NCBI RefSeq assembly: GCF_000184745.1
Contig: NC_014931.1
Span: forward strand, 2,604,001 to 2,668,000
Source: Variovorax paradoxus EPS
GTDB lineage: Bacteria > Pseudomonadota > Gammaproteobacteria > Burkholderiales > Burkholderiaceae_C
Direction of reading: 5' to 3'
Length of the DNA: 64,000 nt
The translations under genes and the position numbers were made by a program. Below the pieces are notes generated by a model. The model searched no databases. It was given only the letters and a program-made list of their open reading frames with translations, and was not told the DNA's origin. Positions 36,916 through 45,465 of the stretch are shown piece by piece. Each line of letters opens with the position of its first letter. Position 1 is the first letter of the stretch.

Positions 36916-37722
36916 ATGGGCCTCCCTTTCCTCGACTCCTTTTCCGCCGCCGCGGGCCGTGGCGTCTGGCATGCCGACGAACTCGGCCTGGCCGACGCGC
37001 AGGTCGTCGCGACCGGCCACGCCGCGCTCGACGCCGAGTTGCCCGGCGGCGGCTGGCCGGTCGGAGCGATGACGGAGCTGCTGCAAAGCGCGCCCGAAGC
37101 GCATGTCTGGCGGCTGCTGCTGCCCGCGCTGGCGCAGGCGGTGGAGGCGCGCGGCGGGCCGGTCGTGCTGATCGGCGCGCCCTACGAGCCCTGCGGGCCG
37201 TCTCTCGCGGCGCAGGGGCTGCCGGTGGAGGCGCTGATGTGGATCAAGAGCGATGCGCCACCCGCGCGCCTGTGGGCCTGCGAGCAGGCGCTGCGCTGCG
37301 CGGACGTGGCCGCCGTGCTGGCTTGGCTGCCGCAGGCGCGGGTGGGCGAATTGCGGCGGCTGCAACTGGCGGCCGCGCAGCATGACGTGATGCTCTTCGT
37401 GTGCCGGCCCGAGTCGGCCGCGCGGGGCGCTTCGCCCGCGCGGCTTCGTTTGCAGGTGGAGACCTGCGAGGCCGATGCGTCGCAGATCGAACTGCACATC
37501 CTCAAGCGCCGCGGTCCGCCGCTGGCCGCGCCGGTGATGCTGCCGGCGCGCAACGAGCGCATGACGGCATTGCTGGTCGCCGCCCGGCTGCGGCGCAAGC
37601 TGCGGCTGCAGCAGCAGGGCACGGTGCTGGTCGGCGACACGGCAACGTCCGCGACCGTGGTGCGCATCGACGCGTGGAAAGGAGGCCCCAATGCACTGGA
37701 TCGCATTGCGGTGGTCGCTTGA
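36916..37722 (+). CDS. imuA: Translesion synthesis-associated protein ImuA (RecA/SulA-like)
   Basis: 268 residues. RecA-like fold: ALDAELPGGGWPVGAMTELL near residue 38 (the Walker-A-equivalent turn lacks the GKT), VVLIGAPYEPCGPSLAAQGL, and DVAAVLAWLPQARVGELRRL. This is the short ImuA/SulA-like protein that opens mutasome operons; it works with ImuB and DnaE2 in damage-induced mutagenesis, with reported RecA interaction. The LexA box directly upstream and the 32-base overlap with imuB confirm the cassette. No clear ribosome site precedes the ATG; the leader from the predicted start of transcription is only about 15 bases. Confidence 0.93.
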   Translation: MGLPFLDSFSAAAGRGVWHADELGLADAQVVATGHAALDAELPGGGWPVGAMTELLQSAPEAHVWRLLLPALAQAVEARGGPVVLIGAPYEPCGPSLAAQGLPVEALMWIKSDAPPARLWACEQALRCADVAAVLAWLPQARVGELRRLQLAAAQHDVMLFVCRPESAARGASPARLRLQVETCEADASQIELHILKRRGPPLAAPVMLPARNERMTALLVAARLRRKLRLQQQGTVLVGDTATSATVVRIDAWKGGPNALDRIAVVA

Positions 37723-39040
37723 CTCCGACGCGCCCGACGCACCGCAGTTGCCCACGCCCGAAGCGCTGGGCTGGTGGGCGCTGGAATACACGCCGCACGT
37801 CGCCTGGCAGGACGAGGCGCTCATGCTCGAAGTCTCGGCCTGCGAGCGCCTCTGGGGCGGTCGGCTCCAGTTGATGCGGCAACTGGTCGCCGCGAACCCC
37901 GCGCCCGATGTGCGCATGCTCGGCGCGCAGGGCGCCACGAGCCTGATCGCGCTCGCGCGGCTGCGGCTGTTCGAACGGCAGGAAGAGCGCCCGAAGGACA
38001 TGCCGGCCGGCCTGCCGCTGGACACGCTCACCGCCGCCCGCCCGCACCTCGACCTGCTCGCGCGCCTGGGCTGCCGCACCTGGGGCGAGGTGGCCGCCTT
38101 GCCGCGCGGCGGCCTCACGCGGCGCTTCGGCACCGAGCTGCGCACAGCGCTCGACAGGGCCTGGGGCCTGCGCCCCGAGGGGCACGACTGGCTCACGCTG
38201 CCCGACGTGTTCGAACAGAAGCTGGAACTGCCCGCGCTCGCCGAGACTGCGCCCGAACTCATGTGGGCGGCCAACCGTTTGCTCTCGGCGCTGCAGATCT
38301 GGCTGCGCGCCCGCCAGCGCGGCGCTCGCGCGCTCGAGCTGCAGTGGACGCTCGACCTCAAGCGCTTCAACGGCGTGAACCTGCCGCCGCACCAGCAGGT
38401 CACCGTGCGCACCGCCGAGCCCACGCAGGACCTCGCGCACCTGCGCCGCCTGCTGTCCGAAAAGCTCGCCCTCACCACGCTCGCGGCGCCCGCGAGCTGG
38501 CTCAAGCTCCGCACGCTCGAAACCGATCCGTGGGCCGGCGCCAGCACGAGTTTTCTGCCCGAGGACAACCGCAAGGGCGACAAGCTGCACGAGATGGTCG
38601 AGCGCCTGAGCGTGCGGCTCGGCGCGCATCAGGTGGTGGTGCCCTGCGCCGAGGCCGATCACCGGCCCGAGCGCAAGCAGGCATGGCGGCCCGCGCTGCA
38701 GAAGGACAAGGCCGCGCCCGGCAAGGCGCGCAAGGAAGCGAAAGCCGCAGCCTCGCAGCCCGATGCGATCTATCCGCCGTGGCTGCTGCCCGAACCCTTG
38801 TTGCTCGAGATGGACGGCGAGCGCCCGTGCTATCGCGGCCCGCTGAGCAAGCTGGTCGGCCCGCAGCGCGTCGAGGCCGGCTGGTGGGGCGGCAAGGAAG
38901 ACGGTGGTCAACCTGCCATGCGCGACTACTACGTGGCCGAAAGCCCTGAAGCCGGGCTGGTGTGGGTCTTTCGTGAGCGGCACTCGGCGCTGTTTTCTTC
39001 GGGCGAAGTGCGCTGGTACCTGCAGGGGTTCTATGCCTGA
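37691..39040 (+). CDS. imuB: ImuB, catalytically inactive Y-family polymerase-like scaffold
   Basis: 449 residues. Y-family thumb and little-finger-like organisation is visible (ASLIALARL-type helix, RLGCRTWGEVAALPRGGL as the helix-hairpin-helix, LKRFNGVNLPPHQQVTVRT). The catalytic DxD palm residues of DinB/UmuC are missing at the N-terminus (MHWIALRWSLDSDAPD), as known for ImuB, which links DnaE2 to the beta clamp. The C-terminus carries the ImuB-C-type region YYVAESPEAGLVWVFRERHS. A Lys/Ala-rich linker (RKEAKAAASQ) lies near 352. Overlaps imuA by 32 bases and dnaE2 by 8. Confidence 0.93.
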   Translation: MHWIALRWSLDSDAPDAPQLPTPEALGWWALEYTPHVAWQDEALMLEVSACERLWGGRLQLMRQLVAANPAPDVRMLGAQGATSLIALARLRLFERQEERPKDMPAGLPLDTLTAARPHLDLLARLGCRTWGEVAALPRGGLTRRFGTELRTALDRAWGLRPEGHDWLTLPDVFEQKLELPALAETAPELMWAANRLLSALQIWLRARQRGARALELQWTLDLKRFNGVNLPPHQQVTVRTAEPTQDLAHLRRLLSEKLALTTLAAPASWLKLRTLETDPWAGASTSFLPEDNRKGDKLHEMVERLSVRLGAHQVVVPCAEADHRPERKQAWRPALQKDKAAPGKARKEAKAAASQPDAIYPPWLLPEPLLLEMDGERPCYRGPLSKLVGPQRVEAGWWGGKEDGGQPAMRDYYVAESPEAGLVWVFRERHSALFSSGEVRWYLQGFYA

Positions 39041-42000
39041 ACTGAGTGCCAAGGAAGAGCGCAAGCGCCAGCCTGCCAAGGTGCATGCGCTGCCGGTGCC
39101 GTTGCGCAAGCACACCGTGGCGGCGTTGCCGGACTATGCCGAGCTGCACTGCCTGACCAACTTCAGCTTCCAGCGCGGCGCATCGACGCCGGAAGAAGTG
39201 GTCGAGCGCGCCTACCAACTGGGGTATGCGGCGCTGGCGATCACCGATGAATGCTCGGTGGCCGGCATCGTGCGGGCATACGTCTGCAGGCGCGACATGG
39301 AGCACACGCTCGACGAATACGAACGCGAGCATCCCGAAGAACCGCCGATCCCGCGCAACCTCACGTTTCGCCTGCTGTTCGGCAGCGAGTTCCGCTTCGA
39401 GCGCTTCAGGCTCGTGGTGATCGCGAACGACACCGAGGGCTGGGGCAATCTCTGCGAATTCATCACCGCCGCGCGCAACACCGAGCTGCCCAAGGGCGAG
39501 TACCGCGTGAGCTGGGAAGACAGCGACGTCGCTTCGCTGCAGAACTGCCAGGTGCTCTTCGTGCCGCATCGCGAGTCCGGCGGCGCAGTGGATGTCGCCA
39601 CGCTGCACGAAGACCTGCTGGCCGCCAAGGCGCTGTATGCAGGCAACCTCTGGCTGGCGGTGGAAATGCTCAACGAACTCGACGACGACCTCTGGTTCGT
39701 CACGCTGATGCAGGCGAGCGAGCAGACCGGCGTGCCGCTCGTGGCGGCCGGCGATGTGCACATGCATGCGCGCAGCCGCAAGCCATTGCACGACGTGCTG
39801 ACGGCCGTGCGCGAAGGCAAGACCGTCGCCGAGTGCGGCTTTGCGCTGCAGTCGAATGCGGAGCGGCATCTGCGGCAGCGGGTGCGATTGGCGGAGCTTT
39901 ATCTGCCCGAAATGCTGGCGAACACGCTGGTGGTGGCAGAGCGGTGCAGGTTCGATCCGAAGGTCATTCGCGACAACTACAAATACCCGCTGGAAATGCT
40001 GGGCAGCAACGAGACGGCGACGCAGACGCTGGCGCGCAAGACATGGGCAGGGGCGCAGGAGCGATATCCAGGCGGCATTCCCGATGCGGTGCGTGCGCAA
40101 CTGCACAAAGAGCTGGACCTGATCCGCGAGCTCGAATACGAGATGTTCTTTCTCACCGTGGAAGACATCGTGCGCTTTGCAAAGTCGCAGAAAATTCTTT
40201 GTCAGGGGCGCGGGTCGTCGGCCAATTCCGTCGTCTGCTATTGCCTCGGGATCACCGCGATCTCCCCCGAAAAAAGCCACCTGCTGTTCGAGCGCTTCCT
40301 GAGTCGCCATCGTCACGAGCCGCCCGACATCGACGTCGATTTCGAACACCAGCGCCGCGAAGAAGTCATCCAGTACATCTACGAGAAATACGGCCGCGAG
40401 CGCGCCGCCATCGCCGCCGTCGTCATCTGCTATCGCTCGCGCAGTGCGTTGCGCGACGTGGGCAAGGCCATCGGCATCGACGAGCGATTGGTCGATGAAT
40501 TCGCCAAGGACCACTACTGGTTCGACGATGCCGTGCTCGGCGAACAGTTGAATGCCGCGTGCGCGCGCGTCGGCGTGAAGGAGGACGAATTCAAGCTCGT
40601 CCAGTGGATCGAGCTGACGCAGCGGCTCAAGGGCTTTCCGCGGCACCTGAGCCAGCACGTCGGTGGTTTCGTGCTCACCCACACCAAGCTCACGCGGCTG
40701 GTGCCGGTCGAGAAGGCGTCGATGAAAGACCGCTCCGTCATCCAGTGGGAAAAGGACGACCTCGAAGCCATGGGCATGCTCAAGGTCGACGTGCTCGCGC
40801 TCGGCATGCTGAGCGCCATTCGCCGCGGGCTCGATCACATGAACCGCTGGCGGGGCTCGATGGTGCAGATGCACGATGTTCCCCACGACGACCAGAAGGT
40901 GTTCGACATGATCTGCGACGCCGATACGGTGGGCGTCTTCCAGATCGAGAGCAGGGCGCAGATGTCGATGCTGCCGCGCCTGAAGCCGCGCTGTTACGAA
41001 GACCTGGTGATCGAGGTGGCGATCGTGCGGCCCGGGCCCATTCAGGGCGGCATGGTGCATCCGTATCTCAAGCAGCGCGAGCGGGTGGCCAAGGGCTTGC
41101 CGATCCACTACGAGAAAGACGAGTTGCGCGAGGCGCTGGAACGCACGCTGGGCATTCCGATCTTCCAGGAGCAGGTGATGCAGATCGCCATGATTGCGGC
41201 CAGGTTCAGCGCCGACGAAGCCGACCAGTTGCGTCGTGCCATGGCGGCGTGGAAGCGCAAGGGCGGCCTCGACAAGTTTCACGCGAAGCTCGTGAATGGG
41301 ATGGTGGACAACGAGTACCCGAGGGAATTCGCCGAAGCCATCTTCAAGCAGATCCTCGGCTTCGGCGACTACGGTTTCCCCGAGAGCCACGCCGCGAGCT
41401 TCGCGCTGCTGGTCACCGTGAGCAGCTGGCTCAAGAACTACGAACCCGCGTGCTTCCTCGCCGCATTGCTCGACTCGCAACCCATGGGCTTCTACAGCCC
41501 CTCGCAACTGGTGCAGGACGCGCGCAGGCACGGCGTCGAGGTTCGCCCGGTCGATGTCACGCACAGCGATTTCGACACCACGCTCGAGGCCCGCGCCCCC
41601 GATGCACCGCGCATGCCACCAAGCACCGACGCGCGCTACGCCGAGCGCCTGGGCAACGAGAACCAGCCTGCGGTGCGGCTCGGGCTGAACCGCATTTCAG
41701 GCCTCTCCAAGGAGGGCGTGGAGCGCCTGCTGAAAGCGCGCGCTCAATCGCCCTTCACCAGCACCGAAGACCTCGCCCTGCGCGCCGAACTCGACGGCAA
41801 GGACATGGCCGCGCTCGCCGCGGCCGATGCGCTGATGTCGCTCTCGGGCCATCGCCGCCAGCAGGTGTGGGACGCCACCGCGCAGCGCCGCTCGCCGGCC
41901 TTGCTCAAGGGCGTGCCGATCAACGAGCAGGTGCTGCTGCTGCCCGCGGCGCCCGAGGGCGAGGAGATCGTCGGCGACTACGCATCGCTCGGCCTCACGC

Positions 42001-42389
42001 TGCGCCGCCATCCGCTCGCGCTGCTGCGCCCGCGCCTTTCGCGCATGAAGCTCATGAGCGCGGAGGAGCTGCGCGCGCAGCCCACCGGCCGCACCGTGCG
42101 CGCCTGCGGCATCGTGAAGGGCCGGCAGCGGCCCGGAACGGCCAACGGCACCATCTTCGTCACTCTGGAGGACGAGACCGGCAACGTCAACGTGATCGTC
42201 TGGAGCCACGTCATCGACGCGTGGCGCGAGCCGCTTTTGAAGTCGCACCTGCTCGCGGTGCAGGGCACCTGGCAGCGCGACGACGACAGCGGCGGCAAGG
42301 TGCAACACCTGGTCGCCACCGGCTTCAAGGATCTGACGCCGCTCATGGGGCGGCTCGCGCAGAGCAACACCAGCCGGGATTTCCATTGA
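39033..42389 (+). CDS. dnaE2: Error-prone DNA polymerase DnaE2 (ImuC)
   Basis: 1118 residues from MPELSAKEE, which overlaps the imuB stop. N-terminal PHP domain (ELHCLTNFSFQRGASTPEEV near 37), C-family polymerase palm with the aspartates of PDIDVDFEHQRREE (Asp432, 434), fingers (LPRLKPRCYEDLVIEVAIVR; IFQEQVMQIAMIAARFSADE), the helix-hairpin-helix region (LNRISGLSKEGVERLLKAR) and a C-terminal OB fold (GRTVRACGIVKGRQRPG, VTLEDETGNVNVIVW). Lacks the tau-binding tail of DnaE1, as expected. Copies damaged templates under SOS control with ImuB. Distinguished from the replicative polymerase by operon context and size. Confidence 0.95.
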   Translation: MPELSAKEERKRQPAKVHALPVPLRKHTVAALPDYAELHCLTNFSFQRGASTPEEVVERAYQLGYAALAITDECSVAGIVRAYVCRRDMEHTLDEYEREHPEEPPIPRNLTFRLLFGSEFRFERFRLVVIANDTEGWGNLCEFITAARNTELPKGEYRVSWEDSDVASLQNCQVLFVPHRESGGAVDVATLHEDLLAAKALYAGNLWLAVEMLNELDDDLWFVTLMQASEQTGVPLVAAGDVHMHARSRKPLHDVLTAVREGKTVAECGFALQSNAERHLRQRVRLAELYLPEMLANTLVVAERCRFDPKVIRDNYKYPLEMLGSNETATQTLARKTWAGAQERYPGGIPDAVRAQLHKELDLIRELEYEMFFLTVEDIVRFAKSQKILCQGRGSSANSVVCYCLGITAISPEKSHLLFERFLSRHRHEPPDIDVDFEHQRREEVIQYIYEKYGRERAAIAAVVICYRSRSALRDVGKAIGIDERLVDEFAKDHYWFDDAVLGEQLNAACARVGVKEDEFKLVQWIELTQRLKGFPRHLSQHVGGFVLTHTKLTRLVPVEKASMKDRSVIQWEKDDLEAMGMLKVDVLALGMLSAIRRGLDHMNRWRGSMVQMHDVPHDDQKVFDMICDADTVGVFQIESRAQMSMLPRLKPRCYEDLVIEVAIVRPGPIQGGMVHPYLKQRERVAKGLPIHYEKDELREALERTLGIPIFQEQVMQIAMIAARFSADEADQLRRAMAAWKRKGGLDKFHAKLVNGMVDNEYPREFAEAIFKQILGFGDYGFPESHAASFALLVTVSSWLKNYEPACFLAALLDSQPMGFYSPSQLVQDARRHGVEVRPVDVTHSDFDTTLEARAPDAPRMPPSTDARYAERLGNENQPAVRLGLNRISGLSKEGVERLLKARAQSPFTSTEDLALRAELDGKDMAALAAADALMSLSGHRRQQVWDATAQRRSPALLKGVPINEQVLLLPAAPEGEEIVGDYASLGLTLRRHPLALLRPRLSRMKLMSAEELRAQPTGRTVRACGIVKGRQRPGTANGTIFVTLEDETGNVNVIVWSHVIDAWREPLLKSHLLAVQGTWQRDDDSGGKVQHLVATGFKDLTPLMGRLAQSNTSRDFH

Positions 42390-42462
42390 TCGCGTCCATT
42401 CGCGAATGAAACCGATCGTTCCACGCCTCGCGCGCCCCATGACTTTTCGCTAACCTGTTCCC

Positions 42463-43425
42463 ATGTCCGCACTCGCACTCGACCCCCTCGTTGCCACGCC
42501 GATCGGTCCGCCGCCGCCCGCGCCGGACGTGCCGAATCCGGTGCCGCAGCCACCGCCCCCGCCACCACCCGAAGGCGATCCGCCGCCAGTCGTCCCGCCG
42601 GTCACCGACCCGGGATTTCCACCGCCGGTGGTCGAGCCGCCGCCGATGCAGACCGCAGGTGCGACAGCAACGGCAACGGCAGTGGCCGAAACGGCAGACG
42701 CGACCGCCACGGTGCCCTTCGGCAAGCTGCACGCGCGGCGCCTGCGCGAGATCTACCGCTCGGCCGGCTGGCCGTGCTGCGACGCCATCGAGGTCGAGCT
42801 GCTGGCCGGCGGATTCCTCGAACGCGTGCGCACATCGCATGGCCACGAGACCCTGCGCGTGACCGACGCCGGCATCGCCCGCATCGCGACCACGCTCACC
42901 ATCAACCGCGCGGCGCTGACGCCGCACGAGGCGCTGGTCGAACGCGTGGCGCGCGAGATGACGCGCGGCGGGCGCATCGCATGGCGCGGCCTCGGCCTGC
43001 GCGCGCGCCTGCCGGCACTGGAAGAGGGCGGCAAGCCGCGCTGGTGCATGGCGCGGCCCGATGTGTTTTCGATTCGCAACACCAGCGTCGAGGCCTATGC
43101 GCACCCCATCGTCCACGAGGTGAAGGTCAGCCGCGCCGACCTGCTGGGCGACCTGCGCAAGCCCGACAAGCGCGCGGCCTACCTCGACTTGGGCGGCGAG
43201 TGCTGGTACGTGCTGGGCAACGACGCGCGCGGCCGCTGCATCGCCACGCCCGAGGAAGTTCCGGCGGAGTGCGGCGTGCTGGTGCTCGAAGGCGAGCGCC
43301 TCGTGGTGGCGCGCGCCGCGGTGCATCGGCCGATCGAGCGCATGCCGTTCGCAGTCTGGCTGGCGCTGGCCAAGGCGCAGCCGATCGCGGGCTTCGACGA
43401 GGATGTGCAGGACATGCTGATCTAG
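42463..43425 (+). CDS. Proline-rich protein with MmcB/PD-(D/E)XK-like C-terminal domain
   Basis: 320 residues. Residues 15-62 are extremely Pro-rich (PPPPAPDVPNPVPQPPPPPP), followed by an Ala/Thr stretch. About 86-170 looks like a winged helix (KLHARRLREIYRSAGWPCCD ... RVTDAGIARIAT). From about 195 comes WCMARPDVFSIRN and then HEVKVSRADLLGDLRKPDKR with YLDLGGECWYVLG: the Asp and Glu-x-Lys spacing fits a PD-(D/E)XK nuclease-like fold such as MmcB, a damage-linked repair protein. It follows dnaE2 by 73 bases on the same strand, but no LexA box is seen there. Repair function is inferred from motif plus location; domain boundaries are approximate. Confidence 0.75.
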   Translation: MSALALDPLVATPIGPPPPAPDVPNPVPQPPPPPPPEGDPPPVVPPVTDPGFPPPVVEPPPMQTAGATATATAVAETADATATVPFGKLHARRLREIYRSAGWPCCDAIEVELLAGGFLERVRTSHGHETLRVTDAGIARIATTLTINRAALTPHEALVERVAREMTRGGRIAWRGLGLRARLPALEEGGKPRWCMARPDVFSIRNTSVEAYAHPIVHEVKVSRADLLGDLRKPDKRAAYLDLGGECWYVLGNDARGRCIATPEEVPAECGVLVLEGERLVVARAAVHRPIERMPFAVWLALAKAQPIAGFDEDVQDMLI

Positions 43426-43439
43426 CAATCAGCGCTGGC

Positions 43440-44453
43440 TCAAGTGACTGCTTCGTAGCTCTGGTGCGCAATGGCGACCACGTCGCCGGGCTGGAACTGG
43501 CTCGCCATCTGGCGCATGGCTTCTTCGCGGTCTTCGGTGCTTGCGGACGCATCGAACACCTGGTCGCTGATCTCCAGGATGTCGCGCACGATGCGCTCGT
43601 GGCGGTAGTAGGCGAGCGCGACCGAATCGATCTCCGCGGCGCCGTAGCCCCGGTAGAACTGTGCCTCTTCCTCCGGCTGGTTCCACACGTGGCCGACACC
43701 GCCGCCGACGAACATCAGGTCGCGCTCTTTCGGCGCGAGAACGAGCGTGTCCCAATCGACGATGGCCAGCCGGTCGCCATCGCCCAAAAGCACATTGCCC
43801 GCGTGGATGTCGGCATGGCACACGACCTGCGGCAATGCCTTCTCCAGCAGGATCGACGCAAGTTGCTCGCTGCGATAGACCAGCGTGTCCATCTCCTCGT
43901 CGTGCTGCGCCCAGAAAGCGTGGAAGCGCTGGACGATCGCGTCGCCCACGAAGCCGTTGATGAAGCGGCGCTGGTAGCGCCTGACGCCTTCGCGCCAGCG
44001 GTGCGCGTAGCTTTCCTTGGGGATGCCTGCGAGCAATGCGGGTGGCAGTTCGGTGCGGTGAACTGCGCCCAGTGCGGCACCGAGGGCGGTCCACTGCACG
44101 GCTGTCGGGGCTCGCTCGAATCCGTTCTGGCCTTCGAAGAAGGGATAGAGCATCCAGTCGAAGCCCTGGCGCTGCACGCTGAGTTGACGGTCCGTTGTCG
44201 GCAACGGTGCCATCACCGCAGCGATGCCTTTGTCGTGATGGAGAAAGGCGGGCACGGCAACGGCCGTCTTGTCGAAATCGCCGCTGCGCAGCTTCAGGAA
44301 GTACGCCGTGCCGTCGTTCGCCTGTACCCGGAAGACCGCGGAGTGAACATCTGCGCCCAGCGGAAGGAATTCAGCGTGTGTCGCCTGGAGGCCGTAGGTT
44401 TCGGCGAGGCACTTGTGAATGGCGTCGTGGGCGATATCGGGTGGTGTCAGCAT
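43440..44453 (-). CDS. Aminoglycoside phosphotransferase (APH) family kinase-like protein
   Basis: 337 residues. Kinase-like fold with nucleotide-site FLKLRSGDF (Lys about 53), the Brenner loop CHADIHAGNVLL (catalytic Asp about 220) and the metal-binding IVDWDTL. The N-terminus MLTPPDIAHDAIHKCLAETY resembles the spectinomycin-phosphorylating APH(9) group, although many such proteins phosphorylate other small molecules. Resistance is therefore only a possibility. Single gene, convergent with the MmcB-like gene. Confidence 0.83.
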   Translation of the reverse strand: MLTPPDIAHDAIHKCLAETYGLQATHAEFLPLGADVHSAVFRVQANDGTAYFLKLRSGDFDKTAVAVPAFLHHDKGIAAVMAPLPTTDRQLSVQRQGFDWMLYPFFEGQNGFERAPTAVQWTALGAALGAVHRTELPPALLAGIPKESYAHRWREGVRRYQRRFINGFVGDAIVQRFHAFWAQHDEEMDTLVYRSEQLASILLEKALPQVVCHADIHAGNVLLGDGDRLAIVDWDTLVLAPKERDLMFVGGGVGHVWNQPEEEAQFYRGYGAAEIDSVALAYYRHERIVRDILEISDQVFDASASTEDREEAMRQMASQFQPGDVVAIAHQSYEAVT

Positions 44454-44534
44454 GCAGGGGTGTGATGGGCGTTCGTTCGATGGGCGCCGAAAATTGTCTC
44501 ACCCGATAAGGCCACGAAAGCTGACTTCCCTGTG

Positions 44535-45140
44535 TCAGACGCCGTCTTCTTCGTCGTCTTCGTCAGCTTCGTAGGTGGCCAGCACCTGGTGCTCGACCGG
44601 ATGCGAAGTGAACGAGCGTACGAGCAGGAATTTCCTCACGCGCCAGGGGATCGGCGGCAGGCGCATCGGGTAGGCAGCGCCTTCGGTTCGCCGGGCGATG
44701 GTGATGTGCGGCGTGAAGGTCGGCGTTTCCGTGGAAATGCCCGCCTGCCGTACCGCACGGCCGATGTCCGCATGCAGCGTGCGCAAGGCGCCGTGCTCGG
44801 CGGGCTGCAGCACCGCGATGTCGTTGCGCCATGTGCGTGAGCTGTCCAGCACGAGATTCATGGGCTGCACCCGGACCTGGGCGAGCGCTTCGCATAGGCG
44901 CTTTTCGACAGCCTGGGGCTGGTCGCCGAAACAGTGGAGCGTCAAGTGCAGTCGCGGGCTGCGAGGAAAGTAATGGCCCTTGGGCCAGATCCAGTCCTTG
45001 CGGTGCGTTTCGATGGCCGCTTGCACATCGGGTTCGGGAAACAGCGCGATGAGCAGGTGCCGTTGCCTGTCGAAAGAAGGGGAGTCCCAGTCGGGTTCCG
45101 GGTCGTCCGGAAGATGGTCGCCACGGTTGAAATCGTCCAT
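44535..45140 (-). CDS. thpR: 2'-5' RNA ligase family protein / RNA 2',3'-cyclic phosphodiesterase
   Basis: 201 residues from ATG at MDDFNRGDH, with AGGAG seven bases upstream, which decides against longer starts. Both HxTx motifs of the 2H phosphoesterase superfamily are present: HLTL in RLHLTLHCFGD (about 76) and HITI in FTPHITIARR (about 150). Known activity of LigT/ThpR: opening of 2',3'-cyclic phosphate ends of RNA to 2'-phosphates, and ligation of tRNA halves in vitro. It lies 38 bases downstream of a small ORF whose promoter carries a perfect LexA box, so it may be damage-inducible. The C-terminus is an acidic tail (EADEDDEEDGV). Confidence 0.88.
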   Translation of the reverse strand: MDDFNRGDHLPDDPEPDWDSPSFDRQRHLLIALFPEPDVQAAIETHRKDWIWPKGHYFPRSPRLHLTLHCFGDQPQAVEKRLCEALAQVRVQPMNLVLDSSRTWRNDIAVLQPAEHGALRTLHADIGRAVRQAGISTETPTFTPHITIARRTEGAAYPMRLPPIPWRVRKFLLVRSFTSHPVEHQVLATYEADEDDEEDGV

Positions 45141-45178
45141 TGCAGTTCTCCTGGAGAAAGACGGATGAAAAGGCGGGT

Positions 45179-45415
45179 TCAGGATTCCGACGGCCACCAA
45201 TGCGCGGCCGTCGTCCGGATGACGCGCGCCGCCTGAACGCGGACGTCATCCATTTCATTGCTGCTGTCGCCGTGGCCGTGTTCCCGGACCACGCGAAAGG
45301 GCCAGGTCGAGAGGCGGCCTGCCCGTTGGCGCGGCTGCATCGGGTGCAGCCGGGCGAGAGAAGAGGAGAAAAAAAGCACCTGCGCCGAGGGCGCAGGCGG
45401 ATTGGCGGTGGTCAT
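45179..45415 (-). CDS. Small unknown protein behind a LexA box, first ORF before thpR
   Basis: 78 residues; GC3 about 80 percent, close to real neighbours, with GAGG eight bases before the ATG. No known family: a short Pro/Ala N-terminus, LFFSSSLARLHPMQ, an Arg-rich segment (PRQRAGRLSTWPFRVVREHG) and a C-terminal helix (DDVRVQAARVIRTTAAHWWP). It is 51 bases from a perfect LexA box and 38 bases before thpR. An intrinsic terminator-like hairpin lies within its first 50 bases, so either it is expressed by antitermination or readthrough, or the region encodes a short RNA instead. Confidence 0.55.
   Translation of the reverse strand: MTTANPPAPSAQVLFFSSSLARLHPMQPRQRAGRLSTWPFRVVREHGHGDSSNEMDDVRVQAARVIRTTAAHWWPSES
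45369..45397 (-). terminator. Intrinsic terminator just downstream of the second LexA promoter
   Basis: On the minus strand an 8-bp GC stem (CCTGCGCC pairing with GGCGCAGG) with a 3-base loop is followed after three bases by T7. This is a strong Rho-independent pattern. It lies about 70-105 bases after the likely start points of the LexA-controlled promoter and inside the 5' end of the 78-residue ORF. It also ends any readthrough from the SGNH hydrolase gene. Confidence 0.7.
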
Positions 45416-45465
45416 GGAGTCGCCTCGAATGTTGCTCTTGGAGACGATCTATTCTAGAGAAAACA

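Noticed and set aside
38502..41564. 1020-residue minus-strand frame opposite imuB and dnaE2
   Set aside because: Shadow frame in high-GC DNA; all polymerase motifs are on the plus strand.
42498..42660. Dense proline-codon repeats as a possible CRISPR or minisatellite
   Set aside because: No constant repeat unit with spacers; it encodes an irregular poly-Pro tract in frame.
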